Shown: positions 55,228 to 63,552, numbered from the stretch's first letter. The stretch is 64,000 bases of DNA from Kosakonia sp. H02 (GCA_030704225.1 CP131915.1:3534001-3598000); one strand, 5' to 3'. Translations and numbers: made by a program. Notes: generated from the sequence alone by a model not told the origin.

Positions 55228-57379
55228 GTTGGGTTTCCGCCTCATCAACCATCTTTTTCAGCGTCACGAAATCGGGCTTACCGCTGCCTAACACCGGTAG
55301 CTGTTTCATGAAACGAATATCGCGCGGCACCGCCAGTTCCGGGATGCCGTGCGCACGTGCCTGCTGCTGCAACGTATCACGCGTTAGCTCGCTATCGGTG
55401 GTAAACATCACCAGCGCTTCGCCTTTGCTGGCATCGCTTTTCACGACGGTGGCATGCATTTTTTCAGGTGACGCTGCTGTCGCAAGTTGCTCGACCATCT
55501 CCAGAGAGATCATCTCTCCTGCGATTTTGGCAAACCGCTTCGCACGACCCAGGATCTGCACAAAACCCTGCTCGTCAAAACGCACAATATCGCCGGTGTC
55601 GTACCAGCCTGGCTCCATCTCTCCATTGACGTTTTCCGCCACCGGCGCTTCCAGCACGCCGGGATTTTCCACTCGCAGGTAGCCGGTCATCACGTTTGGC
55701 CCTTTCAGTTGCAGGCGGCCGCCCTCTTCAATTCCTGGCACTGCCATTAAACGCGCATCCATGCCGGGTAAAATTCGCCCAACCGTACCGGGTTTTGCCG
55801 CCATCGGCACGTTGATGGAAACCACCGGCGCGCATTCGGTCACGCCGTAGCCTTCAAGGATGCGCAGGCCGAACTTATCCTGCCAAATCTGGCGGGTGCT
55901 CTCCTGCAATTTTTCCGCTCCGGCAACCACATAGCGCAGGCGGAAAAAGTCATACGGATTGGCGAAACGCGCGTAATGGCCGAGGAAAGTCGAGGTGCCA
56001 AACAGCACCGTGCAGTTACGGTCATACACCAGTTCCGGCACGATGCGGTAATGCAGCGGGCTTGGGTAGAGGAACACCTGCGCGCCAGCCAGCAGCGGCG
56101 TGAATAAGCCAACCGTCAGGCCGAAGGAGTGAAACAGCGGCAGCGCCGACATAAAGCGGTCGTTGGCGGTGAAATCAGCGATGGTTTTGATTTGCTCGAC
56201 ATTCGCCAGCAGGCTCTTGTGGCTGTGCACCACGCCTTTCGGGTTGCCTTCTGAACCGGAGGTAAAGAGGATCAACGCCGGATCTTCCGGCTTTTGCGCC
56301 ACCTGCGCTTTCAGCGGCGTCAGCAAGTGGCGGAAAATCCACACTTTATCTTCAAGACCGACGTCCCCTTTCAGGTCTTCCAGATAGACCCAACGCACCT
56401 GCGTTAACTGCTCCGGCAGATGCCACAGCTTGCCTTTATCCATAAAGGTGCGCGAGGTGAAGATAGTCTTGATTTGTGCGGCGGTGATCGCGCTGCCCAG
56501 CCCTTTTACACCAGCGGTATAGTTCATCATCGCCGGAATACGCCCGCGGGCAATCGCGCCGAAAATCACCGCCGCGCTGATGCTGGCATTTGGCAACATC
56601 AGGCCGATGTTCTCGCCCTGGGCACTGTATTTATCGAGAATGCGCGCAACAAACAGCGTTTTGGTCAACAGCTTGCGGTAGCTGTCCGGGGTGAAGTTGA
56701 TGTCTTCGACACAGGGTTTGCTCTCACCGTAGCGATACTGCGCTGAGATCAACGCTTCGAACAGCGTTTCACGTGGGCGCACCGCCATGCGCGCTTCCAT
56801 CATAATCTGGTGCAGCATCTCACCGGCCAGCTTGCGGCGATCGCGGGCGCGCGGCGCATCCGGCATCGGTAAGTGCGTTGGCGGCAGAATATGCAGGGTA
56901 ATGCGCGGGAACAAACGCTGTTTCACCAGCCCTTTCAGGCGGCTGAAGTAAGTCAGCTCTGCACCATCAATACGCAGGGGGATAACAGTTGCGCCCGATT
57001 TCGCCGCCACAAAACCGGCTCCGTCATAAATCTTCATTAGCGAGCCGGAAACGGAAATGCGCCCTTCCGGGAAGATAACCACTGGCCTGCCTTGCTCAAT
57101 CAGGCGCACCAGGTGTTTGATTGACATCGGCTTTGTCGGGTCGAGTGGTACAAAATCAATCAGCTTGCTTATCCAGCGCATATACCACTGCTGGCTTATC
57201 GAGGTGTAGACCGCAAAAACCGGCCGTACGGGGAGAAACAGCGCCAGCAAAATGCCGTCGATAAAAGAGACATGGTTAGGGGTAATGAGCACACGTTCGC
57301 CGTGCAGTGCCTGTGTGTTTCCGGTCACCTGGATACGGAACAACACGCGAAACAGGCCGCGGAAAAAGCCCAGTAGCAT
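55220..57379 (-). CDS. aas: Bifunctional acyl-ACP synthetase / 2-acylglycerophosphoethanolamine acyltransferase
   Basis: Reacylates lysophosphatidylethanolamine using acyl-ACP made by its own second domain. It is 719 residues, the E. coli length. Domain 1 (about residues 1-200) is a PlsC-type acyltransferase with NHVSFID (residues 35-41) and FPEGRISVSG; domain 2 (about 220-719) is an AMP-forming synthetase with LFTSGSEGNPKGV and EGYGVTECAPVVS. Translationally coupled to lplT, its substrate importer. Confidence 0.97.
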   Translation of the reverse strand: MLLGFFRGLFRVLFRIQVTGNTQALHGERVLITPNHVSFIDGILLALFLPVRPVFAVYTSISQQWYMRWISKLIDFVPLDPTKPMSIKHLVRLIEQGRPVVIFPEGRISVSGSLMKIYDGAGFVAAKSGATVIPLRIDGAELTYFSRLKGLVKQRLFPRITLHILPPTHLPMPDAPRARDRRKLAGEMLHQIMMEARMAVRPRETLFEALISAQYRYGESKPCVEDINFTPDSYRKLLTKTLFVARILDKYSAQGENIGLMLPNASISAAVIFGAIARGRIPAMMNYTAGVKGLGSAITAAQIKTIFTSRTFMDKGKLWHLPEQLTQVRWVYLEDLKGDVGLEDKVWIFRHLLTPLKAQVAQKPEDPALILFTSGSEGNPKGVVHSHKSLLANVEQIKTIADFTANDRFMSALPLFHSFGLTVGLFTPLLAGAQVFLYPSPLHYRIVPELVYDRNCTVLFGTSTFLGHYARFANPYDFFRLRYVVAGAEKLQESTRQIWQDKFGLRILEGYGVTECAPVVSINVPMAAKPGTVGRILPGMDARLMAVPGIEEGGRLQLKGPNVMTGYLRVENPGVLEAPVAENVNGEMEPGWYDTGDIVRFDEQGFVQILGRAKRFAKIAGEMISLEMVEQLATAASPEKMHATVVKSDASKGEALVMFTTDSELTRDTLQQQARAHGIPELAVPRDIRFMKQLPVLGSGKPDFVTLKKMVDEAETQHA

Positions 57380-57466
57380 TTCAACTCCTTTTGCCAGTCA
57401 ATTAAGCAAGTTATCTTCAGAGTGTGGCAGATTACATGAGAAGTGCGGAGGGATAAAACGCGGGCG

Positions 57467-57550
57467 AAAAAAAACCTGCGCATCTGCGCAGGTTGGTGTA
57501 ACTGGAGTCTGCAACCACAAGGGTTACGCACACCTATCAATACCTCTGGG
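57467..57550 (-). ncRNA. omrB: OmrA/OmrB-type small RNA (single copy)
   Basis: On the minus strand the 5' end is CCCAGAGGTATTGATAGGTG, matching the seed region shared by OmrA and OmrB (OmrB in detail), and the 3' end is a CCTGCGCAGATGCGCAGG terminator hairpin plus eight T. Length is 84 nt. In E. coli these Hfq-dependent, OmpR-activated RNAs repress outer-membrane proteins such as OmpT, CirA and FecA and also curli regulation. E. coli carries two tandem copies between aas and galR; only one is found here. The middle part is unlike either. Confidence 0.92.
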
Positions 57551-57759
57551 ATCACTACTCTGTCACGGGGACCTCATTTGCCACCAGCAGACAATCGAAA
57601 CAGCCTTTCGCAAAGTGTAAGCAAAGATTCTGCCTGTATTACTTTGCAATTTTTACTGTGTAACGTTTTCACGGTTTTCCTTCGCGCTGGCTCACGTTTG
57701 CACACTCCCGCCAGCCAACTTCCTTGAACAGGCTCCCTTTTTCCGTAACACTTAGCAGC

Positions 57760-57775
57760 GTGTAAACGCTTACCC
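57760..57775 (+). promoter_or_regulatory. GalR/GalS-type operator upstream of galR
   Basis: GTGTAAACGCTTACCC fits the gal operator palindrome GTGNAANCGNTTNCAC except at one position. It lies 15 bp upstream of the galR start, just before the AGAGGAAGG ribosome site, so autoregulation of galR is likely. Confidence 0.75.
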
Positions 57776-57790
57776 AGAGGAAGGTGCGTC

Positions 57791-58798
57791 ATGGCGACCA
57801 TAAAAGATGTAGCGCGGCTGGCAGGGGTTTCTGTCGCGACGGTTTCCCGCGTGATTAACAGCTCACCGAAGGCGAGTGTGAGTTCACGCCAGGCGGTACA
57901 AAGCGCGATGGATACGCTCAATTACCACCCCAATGCCAACGCCCGCGCGCTGGCGCAACAGTCCACCGAAACGGTCGGCCTGGTGGTCGGCGATGTGTCA
58001 GATCCTTTTTTCGGCGCGATGGTGAAAGCCGTTGAGCAGGTCGCTTCCGCCACCGGCAATTTTTTGCTGATTGGCAACGGCTACCATAACGAAGAAAAAG
58101 AGCGCAAAGCGATTGAGCAGTTGATCCGCCACCGCTGCGCGGCGCTGGTGGTGCACGCCAAAATCATTCCTGATGCGGATCTTGCCTCGCTGATGGAGCA
58201 GATGCCGGGCATGGTGCTTATTAACCGGATTGTGCCGGGCTTCGAGCAGCGCTGCGTGGCGCTTGATGACCGCTACGGTGCCTGGCTGGCAACGCGCCAT
58301 CTTATTCAACAGGGCCATACGCGCATTGGTTACCTTTGTTCTAATCATGAAATTTCCGATGCCGACGATCGTTTGCAAGGCTATTACGCTGCGTTGAAAG
58401 AGAACGGTTTGCCGTGCAATGACCGGCTGGTGACCTTCGGCGAACCGGATGAGAGCGGCGGCGAGCAGGCAATGACCGAGCTGCTTGGGCGCGGGCGCAA
58501 TTTTACCGCTGTGGCCTGTTATAACGATTCAATGGCCGCCGGGGCGATGGGTGTGCTGAATGATAACGGCATTGATGTGCCGCGTGAGATTTCGCTGATT
58601 GGTTTTGATGATGTGCTGGTATCGCGCTACGTTCGCCCGCGTTTAACCACCGTGCGTTACCCGATTGTCACCATGGCAACCCAGGCCGCCGAGTTAGCAT
58701 TAGCGCTGGCAGAAAACCGTCCGTTACCGGACATTACGCATGTGTTTAACCCGACGTTGGTGCGGCGCCATTCGGTGATTGCACCGCCGGAGAGTTAA
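57791..58798 (+). CDS. galR: Galactose repressor GalR
   Basis: LacI-family repressor of galactose transport and metabolism, inactivated by galactose. It is 335 residues (E. coli 343, so the C-terminus is a little shorter). The helix-turn-helix and hinge are at residues 1-58 (ATIKDVARLAGVSVATVSRV, LNYHPNANARAL), followed by a periplasmic-binding-protein-like effector domain (GLVVGDVSDPFFGAMVKA). A GalR-type operator precedes it. GalS has the same fold; gene position identifies this as GalR. Confidence 0.95.
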   Translation: MATIKDVARLAGVSVATVSRVINSSPKASVSSRQAVQSAMDTLNYHPNANARALAQQSTETVGLVVGDVSDPFFGAMVKAVEQVASATGNFLLIGNGYHNEEKERKAIEQLIRHRCAALVVHAKIIPDADLASLMEQMPGMVLINRIVPGFEQRCVALDDRYGAWLATRHLIQQGHTRIGYLCSNHEISDADDRLQGYYAALKENGLPCNDRLVTFGEPDESGGEQAMTELLGRGRNFTAVACYNDSMAAGAMGVLNDNGIDVPREISLIGFDDVLVSRYVRPRLTTVRYPIVTMATQAAELALALAENRPLPDITHVFNPTLVRRHSVIAPPES

Positions 58799-58802
58799 TC
58801 CC

Positions 58803-58839
58803 GATCGCCGTTCGGCTGCGCTTTATCCGGCCTACAAAA
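58803..58839. repeat. REP-like element after galR
   Basis: GATCGCCGTTCGGCTGCGCT followed by TTATCCGGCCTACAAAA has the REP layout (palindromic head, TTATCCGGCCTAC tail). It starts a few bases after the galR stop and probably protects the mRNA end. Confidence 0.75.
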
Positions 58840-58875
58840 CCTTCAGCAACACGGAATTTTTTATTCGCTCAAATC

Positions 58876-59099
58876 TCACCGCGAGGGGTTGAGTCCCCGC
58901 CGAAATCGGCGAACCGAAGAGTGAATGACAAGGTCTGGACGCCAGGGATGGCGGCCAGAGGCGAACCGAGCCAGGACGGCGAGTCGAGCCGACCGCAGGC
59001 AGGCACTCGGGAGGTGAGCGCAGTGCGAAGCACCGATTTCCCTGCGGGGCCGCGGGGATTGACAAGGGGAGCGCGGTGCTCCCCTTGTCCCGTTCACTG
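58876..59099. other. GC-rich, hairpin-dense non-coding element
   Basis: About 220 bp with several inverted repeats and no convincing gene: GGGG/CCCC at 58885-58898, GCCGA-aa-TCGGC at 58899-58910, an imperfect hairpin at 58934-58959 (CTGG..CGCC/GGCG..CCAG), and a perfect 12-bp stem GACAAGGGGAGC (59061-59072) with GCTCCCCTTGTC (59078-59089) around GCGGT. It lacks a T-run, so it is not a simple terminator. Direction is unknown. It looks like a dispersed repeat or a structured RNA; the open frames across it have no protein-like features. Confidence 0.5.
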
Positions 59100-59154
59100 C
59101 ATGACGAGTCTCTGAAACCACTGAACGCCTGGTGAACGGAACCATTCCACAACC

Positions 59155-59315
59155 GTGACATATACGCCATCCGACAAAACATCAAAGCGCAATGCGGTAC
59201 AAATGCACGGTAGTATCAGGGTAATCGAGGCCGTCGCCGATGTACTGCCAGCCAAAGCGTTCGTAAAAATCGCGGCAGGCGGAGTAAAGATGCAACTGGC
59301 TAAAGCCCATTGCTT
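59155..59315 (-). pseudogene. Duplicated 3' fragment of the GNAT gene
   Basis: Copy 1 of the tandem duplication carries the last 44 codons of the acetyltransferase gene (equivalent stop at 59182-59184) with no promoter, ribosome site or start of its own. It lies downstream of the intact gene, which uses copy 2, so the active gene is not damaged. Confidence 0.85.
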
Positions 59316-59477
59316 CGTGACATATACGCCATCCGACAAAACATCAAAGCGCAATGCGGTACAAATGCACGGTAGTATCAGGGTAATCGAGGCCGTCGCC
59401 GATGTACTGCCAGCCAAAGCGTTCGTAAAAATCGCGGCAGGCGGAGTAAAGATGCAACTGGCTAAAGCCCATTGCTT
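59155..59477. repeat. Tandem duplication, 162-bp period
   Basis: The segment beginning GTGACATATACGCCATCCGA occurs at 59155 and again at 59317. The copies are identical from 59155-59315 to 59317-59477. Copy 2 contains the 3' end (44 codons) and stop of the acetyltransferase gene plus 27 bases beyond it. The absence of any difference over 161 bp indicates a recent event. Confidence 0.95.
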
Positions 59478-59793
59478 TCGCCTGCTCAATAACATGGCGC
59501 TGTAACTGCCCGGCCAGCCCCTGACCGCGCGCACTCTCTTTCACATACAGCGCGGCAAGCCACGGGAAGAGATCCTGGCGGCTTATCAAGTCGCAACGCC
59601 ACAGCCCCACGGTTGCCAGTAATTGATCGTTATCCACCAGCACAAAGGTCAGCGGCAACTGCCCCGGCGTCTGGCTGTGTTCGATAATACTGGCGAAAAA
59701 ATCGCGCGACAGTGAATCGCCAAATTCCTGCCACAGCCAGTCGATAACCTGTTCGGCAAACTGCGGTGCCTGATACAGAGGAATAATCTTCAC
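59344..59793 (-). CDS. GNAT-family N-acetyltransferase
   Basis: A 149-residue acetyl-CoA-dependent acetyltransferase of unknown substrate. Motif A is clear: WLAALYVKESARGQGLAGQL, with ARGQGLAG the pyrophosphate-binding loop. The C-terminal part (HLYSACRDFYERFGWQYIGD) is the usual motif B. The ATG overlaps the stop of the upstream GntR-type regulator by four bases (ATGA), so the two are co-translated. Last gene of the beta-glucoside operon; it might modify a sugar, a protein or a toxic amine, but nothing in the sequence decides this. Its 3' end is tandemly duplicated downstream. Confidence 0.88.
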   Translation of the reverse strand: MKIIPLYQAPQFAEQVIDWLWQEFGDSLSRDFFASIIEHSQTPGQLPLTFVLVDNDQLLATVGLWRCDLISRQDLFPWLAALYVKESARGQGLAGQLQRHVIEQAKAMGFSQLHLYSACRDFYERFGWQYIGDGLDYPDTTVHLYRIAL

Positions 59794-60563
59794 ATTAATT
59801 TCCCCTGGAAAATCGGCACCGATTCAAACAGATAACCGTCGAAGTCCGGCGCGTCTTCATCCGACAGCTCCATCAGACTCTTTTTTACGTTTTCCAGGTG
59901 CTGCCACATCGCCTGCCAGGCACCCATTACATCGCGACGGCGCAGGGCGGCGAGCAGCGTTTGCCGGTCGCCCAGCCATTTCAGCCGGTACGGGCGGCTG
60001 GCGATATGCACATTAAATTGCTGCCACAACGGGCTGCTGTCCATGTGATGCCAGATGCTCTCTACCGTCGCCAGCAGCATCTGGTTTTGCGATGCGCCCG
60101 CCAGCACCAGGTGAAACATTTTGCTGTTATCCTGCGAAGTGTCATTCATGGCGATGGCACGCTGTTCCTGCTCCAGAATGCGTCTAAGATTGTCGATATC
60201 CGCCCGCGTTGCCATTTTGGCGGCAAAGGCGGCGATATTGCTCTCCAGTAGCTGGCGCGCCTGCAAAATCTCAAACGGGCCGACGTCGCTACTTAAAAAG
60301 CGCTCCTCTTCGTTTTCATGGGCCTGCGGAATGCGCATCACGTAGACACCGGAGCCCTGGCGGATATCCACCGTGCCTTGCAGCTCCAGCATCAGTAACG
60401 CTTCGCGAACGATGGTGCGGCTGACGCCATATTTCTCGGCGATATTGCGCTCGGGCGGCAAGCGCGAACCCACGGGATAATGGCCCTGGATTATCTGATC
60501 GCGTAAATCTTCGCCAATCTCCTGGTACTGCTTTTTTTCCGGCGGGACGACGGCCTTCTCCAC
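59790..60563 (-). CDS. GntR/FadR-subfamily regulator, UxuR/ExuR-like
   Basis: A 257-residue regulator. The winged helix (about residues 12-75) reads YQEIGEDLRDQIIQGHYPVG, then SRLPPERNIAEKYGVSRTIV, very close to UxuR. The C-terminal FCD-type ligand domain has GPFEILQARQLLESNIAAFA and WQHLENVKKSLMELS, both shared with UxuR, and ends GYLFESVPIF. The GTG at 60563 has AGGTGA upstream and gives the UxuR-like N-terminal length; a TTG at 60584 is the alternative. UxuR/ExuR bind TGGTATACCA-type palindromes; three such sites lie upstream of the operon that ends with this gene, so it is the likely local regulator. True hexuronate UxuR is encoded elsewhere in enterobacteria. Confidence 0.88.
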   Translation of the reverse strand: MEKAVVPPEKKQYQEIGEDLRDQIIQGHYPVGSRLPPERNIAEKYGVSRTIVREALLMLELQGTVDIRQGSGVYVMRIPQAHENEEERFLSSDVGPFEILQARQLLESNIAAFAAKMATRADIDNLRRILEQEQRAIAMNDTSQDNSKMFHLVLAGASQNQMLLATVESIWHHMDSSPLWQQFNVHIASRPYRLKWLGDRQTLLAALRRRDVMGAWQAMWQHLENVKKSLMELSDEDAPDFDGYLFESVPIFQGKLM

Positions 60564-60594
60564 AATATCACCTGCACTTATCAATAATTGCGCA

Positions 60595-62022
60595 CTATCT
60601 TACGTCATCATCAAGGGTCAGGGTCAACTGACGCTCATCGCTCAATTTACGATACCAGGCGAGGGACTTTTTCGGCCTGCGGTCGCGGTTGTGTTGCAGG
60701 TCAATCTCCACCAGCCCGTAACGGTTTTTGAAGGCGTTCATCGGCGAAACGTTATCGGTAAACGCCCACAGCATATAACCCTGGCAGTTTGCGCCGTCTT
60801 CCCTGGCGCGTAGCGTCTGGTACAGATGCGCGGCGATAAAGTCGATGCGGTAGTCATCCTCGATGGTGCCTTGCGCATTGCGAAACTGCCCTTCGTTCTC
60901 AATGCCCATGCCGCTTTCGGCCACAAACCACGGAATATTGCCGTAGTCGTTTTTAATGCGCATCGCCATGTCATAGATAATTTCTGGCAGGATCTCCCAG
61001 CCGCGGGATTTATTCATCTTGCGCCCCGGCAGTTCAAACGGCTCGTAGTAATACGCCGGATGGAAAGGCGTTTCCGGGTGCCAGGCACGGGACGGCGCTT
61101 TGACGCGGTGCGGATAGTAAAGATTAATGCCCAGTTCATCGACAGTGTTATCGCGAATGATCGCCAGCTCTTCGTCACTGTAATCCCACTTCACGCCATG
61201 TTTTTCCAGAAGTTGTAATAACTCTGGCGGATAGTGGCCTTTGACCATCGGGTCGAGAAATACGCGGTTATAAAAGAGATCGTAACGCTCGGCGGCGAGC
61301 ACATCGTGCGGGGCACGCGAACGCGGGTAGGTCACTTCCGGGTTGAGAATGCAGCCCACCGTTCCGGCGTAACCTTTTTCGCGAAACAGCTTCACCACTT
61401 TTGCCGTCGCGAGGTTTTTATGGTGGTTCCACTGCATCCAGGTTCCGGTGTTCTGCTCGTAGGGCCAGCGCAGCGCGTCCAGATAGACGCGGGTTTGCAC
61501 CACAATCGGCTCGTTGAATGTGAACCAGCGCGTCACTTTGTGGTGATAGCGCTCAAACACTTTTTCGACATACAGCAGATAGAGTTCGACCACTTTTTTC
61601 GACGCCCAGCCGCCGTAGGTTTCCAGCAAATAACCGGGCAGTTCGTAATGTTCAAGGCAAATCATCGGCACGATGCCGTGGCGCGCCATCTCATCAAACA
61701 GCGCGTCGTAATACGCGGCATAGCGCTCATCCACCACGCCATGTTCATAATCCGTGAGAAAACGTGACCAGTTAATCGACGTGCGATAGTGGGTCAGCCC
61801 TGCCTGCTTCATTAACTGCACATCTTCGCGAAAGCGCTGATAGAAGTGAGTCGCCACCGCCGGGCCGTAGCCTTCGTGCCAGACGTGACGATCGTTTTTG
61901 TACCAGAGATCGGGCCAGGAGTCCTGGCCCTCGCGTTTGTCTGTCCAGCCTTCGGTTTGCCAGGCCGACGCGGCGGCGCCGAGAATAAACGACGGTGGTA
62001 TCGCGACAGTTTTTGTGCTCAT
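60595..62022 (-). CDS. GH1 6-phospho-beta-glycosidase
   Basis: Cleaves phosphorylated beta-glucosides made by PTS uptake. It is 475 residues, the normal GH1 length. The acid/base Glu171 is in TFNEP. The nucleophile Glu369 is in FVAESGMG, where most family members have E-N-G, so the Asn after the nucleophile is Ser. The phosphate-binding set Ser426, Lys432 and Tyr435 (VSPMNAFKNRYG) marks it as a 6-phospho enzyme and not a plain glucosidase. The start at 62022 has GAGG six bases upstream; the frame runs open to 62088 inside the EIIC gene. It follows EIIC by seven bases. Confidence 0.92.
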   Translation of the reverse strand: MSTKTVAIPPSFILGAAASAWQTEGWTDKREGQDSWPDLWYKNDRHVWHEGYGPAVATHFYQRFREDVQLMKQAGLTHYRTSINWSRFLTDYEHGVVDERYAAYYDALFDEMARHGIVPMICLEHYELPGYLLETYGGWASKKVVELYLLYVEKVFERYHHKVTRWFTFNEPIVVQTRVYLDALRWPYEQNTGTWMQWNHHKNLATAKVVKLFREKGYAGTVGCILNPEVTYPRSRAPHDVLAAERYDLFYNRVFLDPMVKGHYPPELLQLLEKHGVKWDYSDEELAIIRDNTVDELGINLYYPHRVKAPSRAWHPETPFHPAYYYEPFELPGRKMNKSRGWEILPEIIYDMAMRIKNDYGNIPWFVAESGMGIENEGQFRNAQGTIEDDYRIDFIAAHLYQTLRAREDGANCQGYMLWAFTDNVSPMNAFKNRYGLVEIDLQHNRDRRPKKSLAWYRKLSDERQLTLTLDDDVR

Positions 62023-62029
62023 TGCATCC

Positions 62030-63358
62030 TCAGGCGTTATTGGTGGCTTCTGCCTGTAACTGCGCCTGCTCGGCGCGGCGTGAGGCAATCTTCACAAACG
62101 GCAGGTAAATAAGAATAGCGGTAAGAATGCAGATAAGCTGCGTGACCACCGCGCCCATCGAACCGGCAGTAGAGAGCCAGGCATTAATCAGTGGCGGCGT
62201 GGTCCACGGCACCATCACCACCGCTTTTCCGGCGAAACCGGTGGCAGTCGCGAAGTAGCCAATCGAACCGGTGACCAGCGGCGTGATGATAAACGGGATC
62301 GCGAGGATCGGGTTGAGCATGATAGGCATGCCGAAAATCACCGGCTCGTTAATGTTGAAGATCCCCGGCCCAATCGACAGCTTGGCGATCTCTTTCATCT
62401 CTTTGCGTTTGGTGGCGATCATCACCGCCACCAGCAAGCCGATGGTCAGCCCGGAGCCGCCAATGCTCATATACACATCCCAGAACGGCATGGTGATGAT
62501 GTTCGGCACCTCTTTGCCCTGCTCAAAGGCGCTCATATTGACGGTGATGGCACCTAATAGCAGCGGTTCGCGGATAGGTTTAATCATCTGGTTGCCGTGA
62601 ATACCAATCACCCAGAAAAGTTGCGCAACAAACATCAGCAGCAAAATCCCCGGCAGGCTTTGCACCACGCGCTCCAGCGGCTGCTGAACCACCTGGTAAA
62701 CGGCGTCGTACAGATACATGCCGGTCACCTGATGGAAGACAAAGCCAAAGGTGGCAATTACCGTGGTGGTGATGATCGCCGGGATCAGCGCGGAAAACGA
62801 GGCTGAAACATTAGGCGGCACGGTGTCCGGCATTTCGATCTTCAGCCCTTCGCGGTTCTCCAGCCAGCAATAAATCTCTACCGACAAAATGGCGATAAAC
62901 ATGCCGAGGAACAGGCTACGGGTATCAGAGAACTGGCGCAGCAGTACGTCTTTCACCACGTGCATCTGCCCGTCGACCAGCATTTCAACAGTCGTTGGCG
63001 TGACGCAGATAAAGCAGATCACCGCCAGCAGGCCGGGAAACAACGTTCTGATGCCGTTAATTCGCCCCAGTTCGATGCCGATTAAGAACACCGCGCCGAT
63101 GTTGAGGAAGTTCAGCGTGGCGTAGTTAATGGCGCTGGTAATCGGTTTAAGCGCGGCCAGAAATGAGAGGGACTGGAAGCTGGCGAGACCGTTTTTCGGA
63201 TCCAGCACCATGTTAGAGATAAGCACGGAGAACGCGCCGACGATAATCACCGGCATCAGAGTAATAAACGAGGATTTGATCGCCATGATGTAGCGATAGC
63301 TGTTGAATTTCGTCGCAAAACTACCCAGAGAATCGATGAGCTTTTCTTGTAGGGCCAT
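62030..63358 (-). CDS. PTS EIIC permease, lactose/cellobiose family
   Basis: Membrane channel component that takes up a beta-glucoside with phosphorylation. It is 442 residues with about ten membrane segments. The ChbC/CelB signature FNINEPVIFGMPIMLNP near residue 345 contains the conserved Asn-Glu-Pro substrate-site motif. The ATG at 63358 has GAGG eight bases upstream; GTG 63367 is less likely. No EIIA or EIIB gene is adjacent, so it must borrow phosphate from a partner encoded elsewhere, for example ChbA/ChbB-like proteins. First gene of the four-gene operon. Confidence 0.93.
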   Translation of the reverse strand: MALQEKLIDSLGSFATKFNSYRYIMAIKSSFITLMPVIIVGAFSVLISNMVLDPKNGLASFQSLSFLAALKPITSAINYATLNFLNIGAVFLIGIELGRINGIRTLFPGLLAVICFICVTPTTVEMLVDGQMHVVKDVLLRQFSDTRSLFLGMFIAILSVEIYCWLENREGLKIEMPDTVPPNVSASFSALIPAIITTTVIATFGFVFHQVTGMYLYDAVYQVVQQPLERVVQSLPGILLLMFVAQLFWVIGIHGNQMIKPIREPLLLGAITVNMSAFEQGKEVPNIITMPFWDVYMSIGGSGLTIGLLVAVMIATKRKEMKEIAKLSIGPGIFNINEPVIFGMPIMLNPILAIPFIITPLVTGSIGYFATATGFAGKAVVMVPWTTPPLINAWLSTAGSMGAVVTQLICILTAILIYLPFVKIASRRAEQAQLQAEATNNA

Positions 63359-63415
63359 GAGTAACACCTCAGTAAAGGGGCTTTTTATCGATACAGGGAT
63401 ACGGCTTAAGTCCCA

Positions 63416-63521
63416 TTTGGCATACCAAAAATAGCTATGCAGCGGGAAAAGTTCTGTGACACGTCTCGCAACGCGCTATCTGGTATTCCAAAATGCAACG
63501 CAGCGGGGCTTTGGCATACCA
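63416..63521 (-). promoter_or_regulatory. Three UxuR-type operators of the beta-glucoside operon
   Basis: Palindromic cores TGGCATACCA (63418-63427, within TTTGGCATACCAAA), TGGTATTCCA (63481-63490) and TGGCATACCA (63512-63521). Their centres are 63 bp and 31 bp apart, close to six and three DNA turns. The pattern equals the UxuR/ExuR-type site, and the UxuR-like regulator is encoded in the operon. The operon promoter should lie within or between these sites. Confidence 0.85.
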
Positions 63522-63552
63522 CCTTACGCTAAGCAAGGTTTTGCGGGAGGAG

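Noticed and set aside
58832..59185. Open frames of 89 and 117 codons in the GC-rich element
   Set aside because: Composition is dominated by Arg, Pro, Ser and Ala as expected from reading through GC-rich hairpins; no ribosome site or family similarity is visible.
59094..59534. A 146-codon minus-strand open frame with an internally repeated protein sequence
   Set aside because: It is the wrong reading frame across the 162-bp tandem DNA duplication; the true gene in this DNA is the GNAT acetyltransferase, and the repeat only keeps the other frame open because its period is a multiple of three.
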